Source of the DNA: Mycobacterium sp.
Lineage (GTDB): Bacteria; Actinomycetota; Actinomycetes; Mycobacteriales; Mycobacteriaceae
Assembly: GCA_029256565.1 (NCBI GenBank)
Contig: JAQSXQ010000002.1
Location: forward strand, 1-39,765
DNA: 39,765 bases
Reading direction: 5' to 3'
In this document: piece by piece, positions 9,065-16,523 of the stretch
Position numbering within the stretch: position 1 is the stretch's first letter
Layout: each line of letters begins with the position of its first letter
The notes under the pieces: model-generated
The model's input: the letters and a program-made list of their open reading frames with translations, nothing else
Told to the model about the DNA's origin: nothing
Databases searched by the model: none
Position numbers and translations under genes: made by a program

Positions 9065-10664
9065 CCGGACCGCCCCCTTCACCAGTCGACTGCTCACCAA
9101 GACTCTTCGCTGCACCTGCTGCGGCCTGGCCCGCCTTCGACGCGGCATCCAGAGCCGCGCCGGCCGCCATGCCGCCCGCGGCACCGGCCGCGGCTGCCCC
9201 ACCACCTGCTGCGGCACCCGCACCGGCACCGGCGCCCGCTCCTGCGCCGGCACCGGCGCGAGCTCCCGCGGCGCCCGCTCCGGCGCCGCTTCCTGCGCCG
9301 CTCTGCTGCGGGTTCGGCGGCGCGCTCGGAGTCGGCGCGGTGTTGCCTCCCCCACCGCCACCCGACGGGCCCTGGCTCCCGCTCTGGCCGTTGCTGCCCG
9401 GCTGCGCGTTGCTCGTCGTCGACGAGTTGGACCCGCCCGAGGCGAGACGCCCGATCGCGGCCGCGCCGCTCGGCAGCGCCGCGAGGGCGCCCGCCGCCAG
9501 CGCGGCGCCACCGGCGCCGCTCGCCATTGCACCCACCATCGGGGTCACGAACCGCATCAACGCCGGCATCGCGAACAGCGCGATCACCATCAACATCAGA
9601 CCCGTCAGGACAGACAGGAGCCCCGAGCCGTCGTCAGAGAAGACGTCCGTGCCGACGAGCTGGAACGCGGCCGCGTAGATGATCGCCGCGGCGGGCTTGT
9701 AGAGGATGAACGCCACCAGCCACGCGATGCACTTGCGGAACCAGGTCTTACCCATCTCCGTACTCGTGAACGACGCCGACAGCGGCAAGATCCCGGTCAG
9801 GACCACGAGCATCCCGCCGCGGGCGACCATGAGGACGATCTGGAACGCCGCCGCGAGGATCGCGATGATCCCGAGAATGATGATGAGCAGCGACCCAAGG
9901 CCCCCTGCCGCGGGATTCGTCGTCAGAGCGAGCAGAGTGAGCATGCTCTTCCCGAAGCACGCCGACCCGGTGGCCGTCACGTCGCACTGGAGCGACCCGT
10001 TCAGAACCCAGACCGAAAACGAGTCAGCGGCTGCCACAAGAAGCCCCACGATCGTGACTCCGGCACCCGCGACCACGACGAGCGTCAGCAGGCTCTTGAC
10101 CGTCTCCTTCCCGGGCTCGGCACGCTGCTCCCACGCCATGCGCGCGCCCCCGATGATCACAGAGACGATCGCCGCGGCACCCATGTACCACCAGAGGCTC
10201 GACTGCAGGAAGAGCACCGCACCGCCCGCGTTGCTTGGCCCCGCGGGCAGCAGTCCGGTGACGAGCGCGCTCGCGCCAGAGATGAGCACCACAGCGCCCA
10301 GGACCAGCCCGACCTTTCCGACGGCGGCGATCCCCTCGCCAGCGCGCATGCGCGTCGCGATGAGCGCGCCCAGGATCACGAGCGAGATGATCGCGACAAC
10401 GAGGCTGATCCACGTCACGTAGCCCAAGACGGTCGTGATGTTCCCCGCGCCCGGTGCCGCGCTCCCGGCACTGATCCCAGACTGGCCGCCCGATCCAGTG
10501 AGGTTCGGAGTGCCGATGTGAACCCAGATCGTGCCAAGCGAAGCAACAGTCTTGCCGAACGCCTCGAGGACCGCGTTGGCCATGTTGTCGATCGCGTCAG
10601 TGATCGCGTTTTTCGCCAGCTCTCCCGCCTTGCAGCCGAAGTCAAGAGGTCCGCACACCGCCAC
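9051..10664 (-). CDS. Polytopic VirB6/TrbL-like conjugation membrane protein with Gly/Ala-rich C-terminus
   Basis: 537 aa, multiple TM helices, position between VirB4-like and VirB8/VirB2-like genes, low-complexity GAGAGAGAGAGAGAAAGGGAAAAG tail. Confidence 0.75.
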   Translation of the reverse strand: MAVCGPLDFGCKAGELAKNAITDAIDNMANAVLEAFGKTVASLGTIWVHIGTPNLTGSGGQSGISAGSAAPGAGNITTVLGYVTWISLVVAIISLVILGALIATRMRAGEGIAAVGKVGLVLGAVVLISGASALVTGLLPAGPSNAGGAVLFLQSSLWWYMGAAAIVSVIIGGARMAWEQRAEPGKETVKSLLTLVVVAGAGVTIVGLLVAAADSFSVWVLNGSLQCDVTATGSACFGKSMLTLLALTTNPAAGGLGSLLIIILGIIAILAAAFQIVLMVARGGMLVVLTGILPLSASFTSTEMGKTWFRKCIAWLVAFILYKPAAAIIYAAAFQLVGTDVFSDDGSGLLSVLTGLMLMVIALFAMPALMRFVTPMVGAMASGAGGAALAAGALAALPSGAAAIGRLASGGSNSSTTSNAQPGSNGQSGSQGPSGGGGGGNTAPTPSAPPNPQQSGAGSGAGAGAAGARAGAGAGAGAGAGAGAAAGGGAAAAGAAGGMAAGAALDAASKAGQAAAGAAKSLGEQSTGEGGGPDGSR

Positions 10665-10670
10665 CGTCTG

Positions 10671-11420
10671 TCACTCCCCCCAGGTGATGTAGCCCGCGAG
10701 GTCCGGAACCGTCGCGGTGTTGAGCGGCCGGACGACGTCGGCGCTGATCTTCCAGTCACCGTCCTGCCAGACCAGCTCGTAGACCCCCGAGAGGGTCAGG
10801 TTCTGCCCTTCGGACGGCGCCCGGACGGCGAGGTCGACTCGGGCGGTGTCTCCGTCGTAGGCGAGCATTCGGAAGCCGGCGAGGCTCATGCGGGTGCCCT
10901 CAGAACCCGAGGTGTCCCCCACCTGACCGATGAGTTCCTCGCGGTACGGGCCGTCAGCCAGGCCGTACTCGATCCACGCCTGGCTCACAGCAGGGTCGGA
11001 GCCCTGCACCAGTGCGTTCGCGGCCATGAACAGCGCCCCGGTGGGCGAGTGCTGGAAGCAGAACCGCACCCCGTCCGCCGAGGTCTCCCCCGGCCCAAAC
11101 TCGGGCGACGTCGGGTACGCGGTGGTTCCCTGGTACGCCCAGTCCGCGGCAGGGGCGGTCGACAATGTGCCGGACAGTTCCTCTCCCTCCAGGCCGCACA
11201 CGCTGGCGCCGCCCGCGACGTGCGAAGGCTCGGACGTCGGGGCGGCGCTCGTCGTGGGCGACGGGGCGGACGGTTCGGGTGCGGGGTCGGGATTGCCCGA
11301 GCGCGTGGCGTTCACGATCGCGATCACGATGCCGAGCACCACGACGAGGGCGACGACCACTGCGGCCGCGATGAAGCCGGGCCGGGTGAACGGGTTCTGC
11401 TCGTTGTCGTCGGTAGCCAT
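10671..11420 (-). CDS. Single-TM conjugation protein with C-terminal VirB8/TcpC (NTF2-like)-type domain
   Basis: 249 aa from ATG 11420 (MATDDNEQNPFTRPGFIAAAVVVALVVVLGIVIAIVNATR), Pro/Ser/Thr linker, C-terminal domain ending VYELVWQDGDWKISADVV typical of NTF2-like folds. Confidence 0.65.
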   Translation of the reverse strand: MATDDNEQNPFTRPGFIAAAVVVALVVVLGIVIAIVNATRSGNPDPAPEPSAPSPTTSAAPTSEPSHVAGGASVCGLEGEELSGTLSTAPAADWAYQGTTAYPTSPEFGPGETSADGVRFCFQHSPTGALFMAANALVQGSDPAVSQAWIEYGLADGPYREELIGQVGDTSGSEGTRMSLAGFRMLAYDGDTARVDLAVRAPSEGQNLTLSGVYELVWQDGDWKISADVVRPLNTATVPDLAGYITWGE

Positions 11421-11434
11421 GTCGGGGACTCCGC

Positions 11435-11740
11435 TCAGGCTCCGGAGAGGAAACCGACGAGCGCGACGGAGGCCGAGATCACGATGACGCCGCCGAGCGA
11501 CATGCCGAGCTTGCCGACGTGCTCCCCGCCCTCGCCGCGCGAGCGCCCAACCGCCATCATCGCGCCGACCGCAATCAAGCCGAGGATGCAGACGAAGAGA
11601 GCCACCCACTTCGCCCAGCCCATGATGGTGACCGCACCTTCGGTGCCCGGGGGCTGTATCGGTCCGGGGTCGGGAAGTTGCGCCGGGATCACGGCGGCGA
11701 GGTCGCTCGCCGCCGTGAGGACGCTGTGCAGGGTGGTCAT
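11435..11740 (-). CDS. Small two-TM protein, VirB2/TrbC-type pilin candidate
   Basis: 101 aa from ATG 11740 (MTTLHSVLTAASDLAAVIPAQLPDPGPIQPPGTEGAVTIMGWAKWVALFVCILGLIAVGAMM...GKLGMSLGGVIVISASVALVGFLSGA). Confidence 0.65.
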   Translation of the reverse strand: MTTLHSVLTAASDLAAVIPAQLPDPGPIQPPGTEGAVTIMGWAKWVALFVCILGLIAVGAMMAVGRSRGEGGEHVGKLGMSLGGVIVISASVALVGFLSGA

Positions 11741-12369
11741 CGGGTTTCCTTTCGGTTGACGGTGCCCGGGGCACCAGGGCGGACGAGCGCGTTGAGCTCG
11801 TCGACGAGTCGACGGACCTCGCGCGGGGCGGTCGCGAGTGTTGGGGGTTCCCCGAGGCGCCATGCCTCGATCCACGGCAGAGTCCAGGTGCGCGGGACGC
11901 CGCCGGCGACGAGCTGGGCGTAGTCGCGCAGTGGTCGTGGCAGCCGGCCGGGCGCGTCGGCAAGGATCACGAGGCCGAGTACCTCGACGTGCGGAACGAG
12001 GCCAGCCGCCCACTGGGTGGCTGCGGCTTGGGCGGCGCGCAGGCCGCGCATGTGCGAGCGCGCCGTCAGCACGACCCGGACGGGGTCGGGCCCGGGCGGC
12101 TGGGGCCACGCGTGCCCCGCGGCCGCCCAGTCGGCGACGAGCCGGGCGAGGGTGGACTCCCCCGCTCCCCCATGCACGCCGAGCCACCACAGGTCCGCCC
12201 CGTGGGGCTGAGGACAGGTGGGGAGCTGGTCGGCGCGGTCGGGGGCCGGGATGCCGCTTTGCGGCGCTCTCGGGCCGGTCAGCGCGGGATCGGCGGGTGC
12301 CGCTGAAGTCACCGCGACGGGGGTCGCCGGATTTTGCGCGCGCGACACCCACGGGTTGGTATCGGACAT
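11737..12369 (-). CDS. DUF6668-like P-loop-type protein of the conjugation operon
   Basis: 210 aa; LWWLGVHGGAGESTLARLVADW P-loop-like motif; ATGA overlap with the pilin candidate; first gene of the minus operon. Confidence 0.65.
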   Translation of the reverse strand: MSDTNPWVSRAQNPATPVAVTSAAPADPALTGPRAPQSGIPAPDRADQLPTCPQPHGADLWWLGVHGGAGESTLARLVADWAAAGHAWPQPPGPDPVRVVLTARSHMRGLRAAQAAATQWAAGLVPHVEVLGLVILADAPGRLPRPLRDYAQLVAGGVPRTWTLPWIEAWRLGEPPTLATAPREVRRLVDELNALVRPGAPGTVNRKETR

Positions 12370-12513
12370 TTGCCCAGAGCCCCCTGATAATTGGACGCAG
12401 TCGTCGATGCGCCGACCCTAGCGCTAGACACCAACGGAAGGCAACAGCATGCGACAGACATCGATAGACCTATACAGAGTCGACGACTCTGCTGTAGCGT
12501 CTACTGTGTTCGC
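12370..12513. promoter_or_regulatory. Divergent intergenic regulatory region with several palindromes
   Basis: Between the minus conjugation operon and plus block: CTAGCGCTAG (12418-12427), GATAGACCTATAC (about 12463-12475), AGAGTCG-A-CGACTCT (12476-12490), GTAG-CGT-CTAC (about 12494-12504). Confidence 0.6.
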
Positions 12514-12789
12514 ATGCGTTCGTGGGTGCAGGTGTCTGCCGTGACGTCGGCTCTGGACGCGTTGTTCGAGGGCCGTGAAGCGACGCTGTCGGTGCCCGAG
12601 GTCGCGGAGATCTTGGGCATGACGAAGCCGGGTGTCTACAAGTGGCTCAAGGACGGCGTGATCCCGGGGTACAAGGTAGGGGCGACGTGGTTCATCCTGC
12701 GCGACGAGCTCAAGGCGACGCTGCAGGCGGGCTCGAACGCCCGCGCTGTACTGCGTGAGGACGGCCAGGGGACGCGTCCGAGCGACTGA
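12514..12789 (+). CDS. Small helix-turn-helix (excisionase/BldC-like) DNA-binding protein
   Basis: From ATG 12514: MRSWVQVSAVTSALDALFEGREATLSVPEVAEILGMTKPGVYKWLKDGVIPGYKVGATWFILRDELKATL. Confidence 0.8.
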   Translation: MRSWVQVSAVTSALDALFEGREATLSVPEVAEILGMTKPGVYKWLKDGVIPGYKVGATWFILRDELKATLQAGSNARAVLREDGQGTRPSD

Positions 12790-12812
12790 GCACGATCAGC
12801 AGGGGGCTGAGC

Positions 12813-13358
12813 ATGGCACGACGGGTCGCGTGGGCGGCCGGAGCGGTCGCGGTCGCGGCCGCCCTGGGAGGCTGCGCCGGCGCACCGGCCACAGAGGCGC
12901 CGGGAGTCGCTCCCGCGTCGACGGTCACCGCGACCGAGGGCGGCGCTGACCGGTATCCCGGGGCGCCCGAGGGTGTGGTCGACGAGGACACCGGCGAGGT
13001 CATCACCGCCCGGCCTGTGCCGACATGGGACGACGCGTCGCGCGATAGCGCTCTTGAGGCCGCGCAGGCGGCCATGACCGCGTTCGCCCGCCCCGACCTG
13101 GACCACGATGCGTGGTGGGCAGGGTTGGAGCCGTTGCTGACGCAGCAGGCGGCCCTGGACTACGCGTATGTCGATCCTGCGACCGTGCCCGCGACCGCGG
13201 TGACCGGGCCCGCGACGCTGGCGGAGGAGACCAGCGCCTACGTGGCGACGGTCGAGGTCCCCACCGATGCGGGCCTCTACACGGTCGTGCTGACCCGCCA
13301 GGACGCGGCCGCGCCGTGGTTGACCGCGCGCATCAGCCCGGCCCAGGGAGACCAGTAA
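12813..13358 (+). CDS. Putative lipoprotein of the conjugation block
   Basis: 181 aa; signal peptide with lipobox AALGGC; C-terminal NTF2-like-looking segment. Confidence 0.7.
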   Translation: MARRVAWAAGAVAVAAALGGCAGAPATEAPGVAPASTVTATEGGADRYPGAPEGVVDEDTGEVITARPVPTWDDASRDSALEAAQAAMTAFARPDLDHDAWWAGLEPLLTQQAALDYAYVDPATVPATAVTGPATLAEETSAYVATVEVPTDAGLYTVVLTRQDAAAPWLTARISPAQGDQ

Positions 13359-14419
13359 TGGGCTCCTCCCGCACCACGGGGGCGGTCGCGGTCGTGGCCG
13401 GTGTGCCCGTGCTTGCGCTGGGCACCGTGTTCAGCCTGCTCCTGCTCGGCTCGTCCTCCGAGGCCGCCACGTGCAACCCTGCCTCGGGTTCGAGCTCGGC
13501 GGTCACGATCGACCCGGCCGGCGTGCCGGGCGGGATCGCGGGGTACGACCGCGAGCAGCTGGTCAACGCCGCGCACATCATCGCCGCGGGCAAGGCCCTG
13601 GGCCTGGGGGTGCGGGACCAGACGATCGGGGTCATGACCGCGATGGGCGAGTCCAGCCTGCGCGTCATCGACCGCGGCGACGCCGTGGGGCCTGACAGCC
13701 GCGGACTGTTCCAGCAGCGCGACAACGGCGCCTGGGGGTCCTATGAGGACCGGATGGACCCGCACATCAGCGCGACGAACTTCTTCACCGCGATGATCGC
13801 CAACGTCCCCGGCCGTGAGTCGCTCGAGCCGACGATCGTCGCGCACCGCACCCAACGCAACGCCGACCCCTTCCACTACACGAAGTACTGGGACGGCGCG
13901 GTCGCGGTCGTCGAAGGCCTGTCCGGGGTGGACACCGGCCTGAACGCCGGCACCGGCGCCCAGGTCTGCACCGGCGGCACCACCATCGGCGGCGAGCTCT
14001 CTGCGACCGGGTGGGCCGTGCCCGCGACCGGCCCGATCGTCAGCAACTACGGGATGCGCCTGCACCCCATCGACAAGGTCTGGCGCCTGCACTCCGGCGT
14101 CGACCTGGGCGGCGGCGGGTGCGACGGACCGATCTGGGCCGCCCAAGACGGGGTGGTGACGTTCACCGGGTTCGACCGCAACGGCAACGGCACGATCACC
14201 GTCGACCACGGCGGCGGCGTCCAGACCTCCTACCTGCACCAGTACGCCTCCGGGATCCTCGTCCGCGCCGGCGACCAGGTGCAGGCCGGGGACCAGATCG
14301 GGCGCGTCGGGTCCTCGGGGCAGTCCACCGGCTGCCACCTGCACTTCTCAGTCCTCATCGACGGCTCCCCGACCGACCCGGTGCCGTTCATGAACGACAT
14401 GGGCATCCAGCTCGGCTAA
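13358..14419 (+). CDS. Secreted cell-wall hydrolase: lysozyme-like domain + M23 metallopeptidase
   Basis: 353 aa from ATG 13358 (TAATG overlap with lipoprotein stop); lysozyme-like segment IGVMTAMGESSLRVIDRGDAVGPDSRGLFQQR; M23 motifs HSGVDLG and GCHLHFSV. Confidence 0.9.
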   Translation: MGSSRTTGAVAVVAGVPVLALGTVFSLLLLGSSSEAATCNPASGSSSAVTIDPAGVPGGIAGYDREQLVNAAHIIAAGKALGLGVRDQTIGVMTAMGESSLRVIDRGDAVGPDSRGLFQQRDNGAWGSYEDRMDPHISATNFFTAMIANVPGRESLEPTIVAHRTQRNADPFHYTKYWDGAVAVVEGLSGVDTGLNAGTGAQVCTGGTTIGGELSATGWAVPATGPIVSNYGMRLHPIDKVWRLHSGVDLGGGGCDGPIWAAQDGVVTFTGFDRNGNGTITVDHGGGVQTSYLHQYASGILVRAGDQVQAGDQIGRVGSSGQSTGCHLHFSVLIDGSPTDPVPFMNDMGIQLG

Positions 14420-14434
14420 CGCAAGGAGAACACC

Positions 14435-15820
14435 ATGAGCACGACCACCGAAGCAGCGACCTGGCCACGCGTCGAGGCAATGCTCAACGACGACGGCACC
14501 GCCGAGGTCTCCATCGGCGGCACCGTGCACCCCATCACCGCACCCAGCGTCGAGGAAGCACGAGTCCAGGTCGTCGCGCTCCTCGCGGACAAGGCCACCC
14601 AGCTCGGGCGCCCCCTGCGCGCGATCACACGCGACCCCGACGGCCAGTGGCCACTGATCATCCACGGCGACGGCACCGTCGAAGAAGACACCACCACCGA
14701 ACCCACCCGCGCCCGGGCCGCGCGCGCCACGCAGCGCGCAGCCGACGACGCGCCCGCTCCCCCTATCCAGGCCACCTCGCAGGACGCGACACCGACGCCA
14801 CAGGATCCCGAGCCCACGCCGGCGCCCGCGAGTACCTCGCGGGCATGGGTCAGCTCCGGCCAAGACGAGACCGCCGCCAGCTCCACGACGTCGACCCGGC
14901 GCGAACGCCGCGAGTCGTTTCTCACCGTCGAGCAGACCGAAGAGCCCGCGACCGAAGGCCTGCGCGGGCTGCTGACCCGCGCCGGTATCCGGATGGCCCC
15001 CAGCGAGACCGAGCGCGCGCTGCGCGAGAACATCCGCCTCGTCTCCCAGCACTGGCCCGGGCCCCGCACGACCGCCATCGTCAACGGCAAGGGAGGCGCG
15101 TCCAAGACGCCCACCACCGCGTTCCTGGCCGCCGTGTTCGCCCGCTACGGCGGCGCCGGCGTCGTCGCCCACGACAACAACCAGACCCGCGGGACCCTCG
15201 GCTGGCGCACCGAACAAGGCCCCCACGACGCGACCTTCCTCGAGCTCCTGCCCGAAGTCGACCGGCTCCTCGGCACCGCCGCCCAGTCAGCAGACCTCGC
15301 GCACTTCGTGCACCACCAGACCCAAGACAAGTACGACGTACTGCGCTCCCAGCCCATGATCCTGGCCGACGAACAGCGCCTGGGCGTGGCCCAGTTCGAC
15401 GCGATCCACTCCGTCCTGCGCAAGTACTACCGACTCATCTTCACGGACTCCGGCAACGACGAGTCCGACTCCCTGTGGCTGCGCATGGTCGAGAACGCCG
15501 ACCAGCTCGTCGTCGCCACCACCACCCGCGGAGACATCGCCGAAGCCGGCGCCCTCCTCCTCGAAGCCCTCGCCGACCGCGACGAACGCAGCGCCGCACT
15601 CGCGCGCAACGCCGTCGTCGTGGTCAACCAAGCCAAGAAGGACGGCACCCTCGCCGAAGCCGAACAAGTCGCCGCAGCATTCCGCCCCCTCGCCCGCGAA
15701 ACAGTCGCCATCCCCTACGACCCCTCCATGGTCGAAGGCACCCTGCGCTACGGATCCCTGCGCCCCACCACCCAGCGCGCATGGCTCGCAGCCGCAGCCG
15801 CAGTCGCACGCGGACTCTGA
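14435..15820 (+). CDS. MinD/ParA-like ATPase with long N-terminal extension (mobile-element type)
   Basis: 461 aa; P-loop AIVNGKGGASKTPTTAFLAAVFA; later LIFTDSGNDESDSLWLRMVENADQLVVATTTRG. Confidence 0.8.
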   Translation: MSTTTEAATWPRVEAMLNDDGTAEVSIGGTVHPITAPSVEEARVQVVALLADKATQLGRPLRAITRDPDGQWPLIIHGDGTVEEDTTTEPTRARAARATQRAADDAPAPPIQATSQDATPTPQDPEPTPAPASTSRAWVSSGQDETAASSTTSTRRERRESFLTVEQTEEPATEGLRGLLTRAGIRMAPSETERALRENIRLVSQHWPGPRTTAIVNGKGGASKTPTTAFLAAVFARYGGAGVVAHDNNQTRGTLGWRTEQGPHDATFLELLPEVDRLLGTAAQSADLAHFVHHQTQDKYDVLRSQPMILADEQRLGVAQFDAIHSVLRKYYRLIFTDSGNDESDSLWLRMVENADQLVVATTTRGDIAEAGALLLEALADRDERSAALARNAVVVVNQAKKDGTLAEAEQVAAAFRPLARETVAIPYDPSMVEGTLRYGSLRPTTQRAWLAAAAAVARGL

Positions 15821-15824
15821 CGGT

Positions 15825-16445
15825 ATGGCAACGACCGAGTGTGATCTCCGCCGCAATGCGGCCGTACGCGCGGTGTCGTCGAACGGTCAGACACCGAGAT
15901 ACCGCCACCGCCGACACGCCGACACGCCGACTGCAGAATACGAGCAGATTCAGGAACTCGTGTGGTTGAGTATGCGCATGACGATCTCGACCGGCCGACC
16001 GAGCAAGGGCGACAGGGACCAGTTCCTGCCCGAGTTCCCCGCCGCCGTCGCAGACGTCCTCCGACGCAATGCCGACGCACTCCAGATGCCGCACGGCGAG
16101 TACATCGCAGCGGTCCTCGCTGAGCAGTTCGGGATGCCGTGGCTGTCTCCTGTCGAGACCCGGGCGCCCTTCGCAGGCCGCATCCAGGAGATGCTCGACG
16201 AGGCCGGCGTCGGCCACTGGGAGACGGCTCCGGCATCTGGTTGGGCCGAGAACGTCAAGTTCACGACAAGGCCAGCACGACCCATCGGTGACCTTGTGCG
16301 ATCACGCTCATGTACACAGGGGATGACGTACAAGGAGTACATCGTCGCGGCCGTCATGGCGTGGCATGGAATTACGCGTGACGCCGACTCGGTGCTTGCC
16401 CCCCGTACGCGCTACGCGCCGGAGGCGATGCGTCTACCGGCATAA
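15825..16445 (+). CDS. Hypothetical protein with two related helical segments (possible RHH-like duplication)
   Basis: 206 aa; VADVLRRNADALQMPHGEYIAAVLAEQFG and IGDLVRSRSCTQGMTYKEYIVAAVMAWHG resemble each other. Start uncertain. Confidence 0.5.
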   Translation: MATTECDLRRNAAVRAVSSNGQTPRYRHRRHADTPTAEYEQIQELVWLSMRMTISTGRPSKGDRDQFLPEFPAAVADVLRRNADALQMPHGEYIAAVLAEQFGMPWLSPVETRAPFAGRIQEMLDEAGVGHWETAPASGWAENVKFTTRPARPIGDLVRSRSCTQGMTYKEYIVAAVMAWHGITRDADSVLAPRTRYAPEAMRLPA

Positions 16446-16449
16446 GAAA

Positions 16450-16477
16450 GTGGCCCGTCCCTTGCGGGACGGGCCAC
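16450..16477 (+). terminator. Strong stem-loop, terminator-like
   Basis: Perfect 12-bp arms GTGGCCCGTCCC / GGGACGGGCCAC with TTGC loop, 4 nt after the stop at 16445. No clear U-tract. Confidence 0.7.
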
Positions 16478-16523
16478 CAGATCGAACCACTTCCGGCGAC
16501 TTGCTTGGCGGCTGGAAACCGGG

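Noticed and set aside
9200-9300. GC-rich repeat tract as a regulatory repeat
   Set aside because: Encodes the Gly/Ala-rich tail of the VirB6/TrbL-like protein; low-complexity coding sequence.
12514-12789. Excisionase of an integrative element
   Set aside because: HTH fold fits, but no integrase gene or attachment-site signal was seen, so only a generic DNA-binding call is supported.
14011-15969. 652-aa plus ORF overlapping M23 and MinD-like genes
   Set aside because: Out-of-frame Arg/Pro/His-rich translation of high-GC coding DNA; the overlapping frames carry recognisable motifs.
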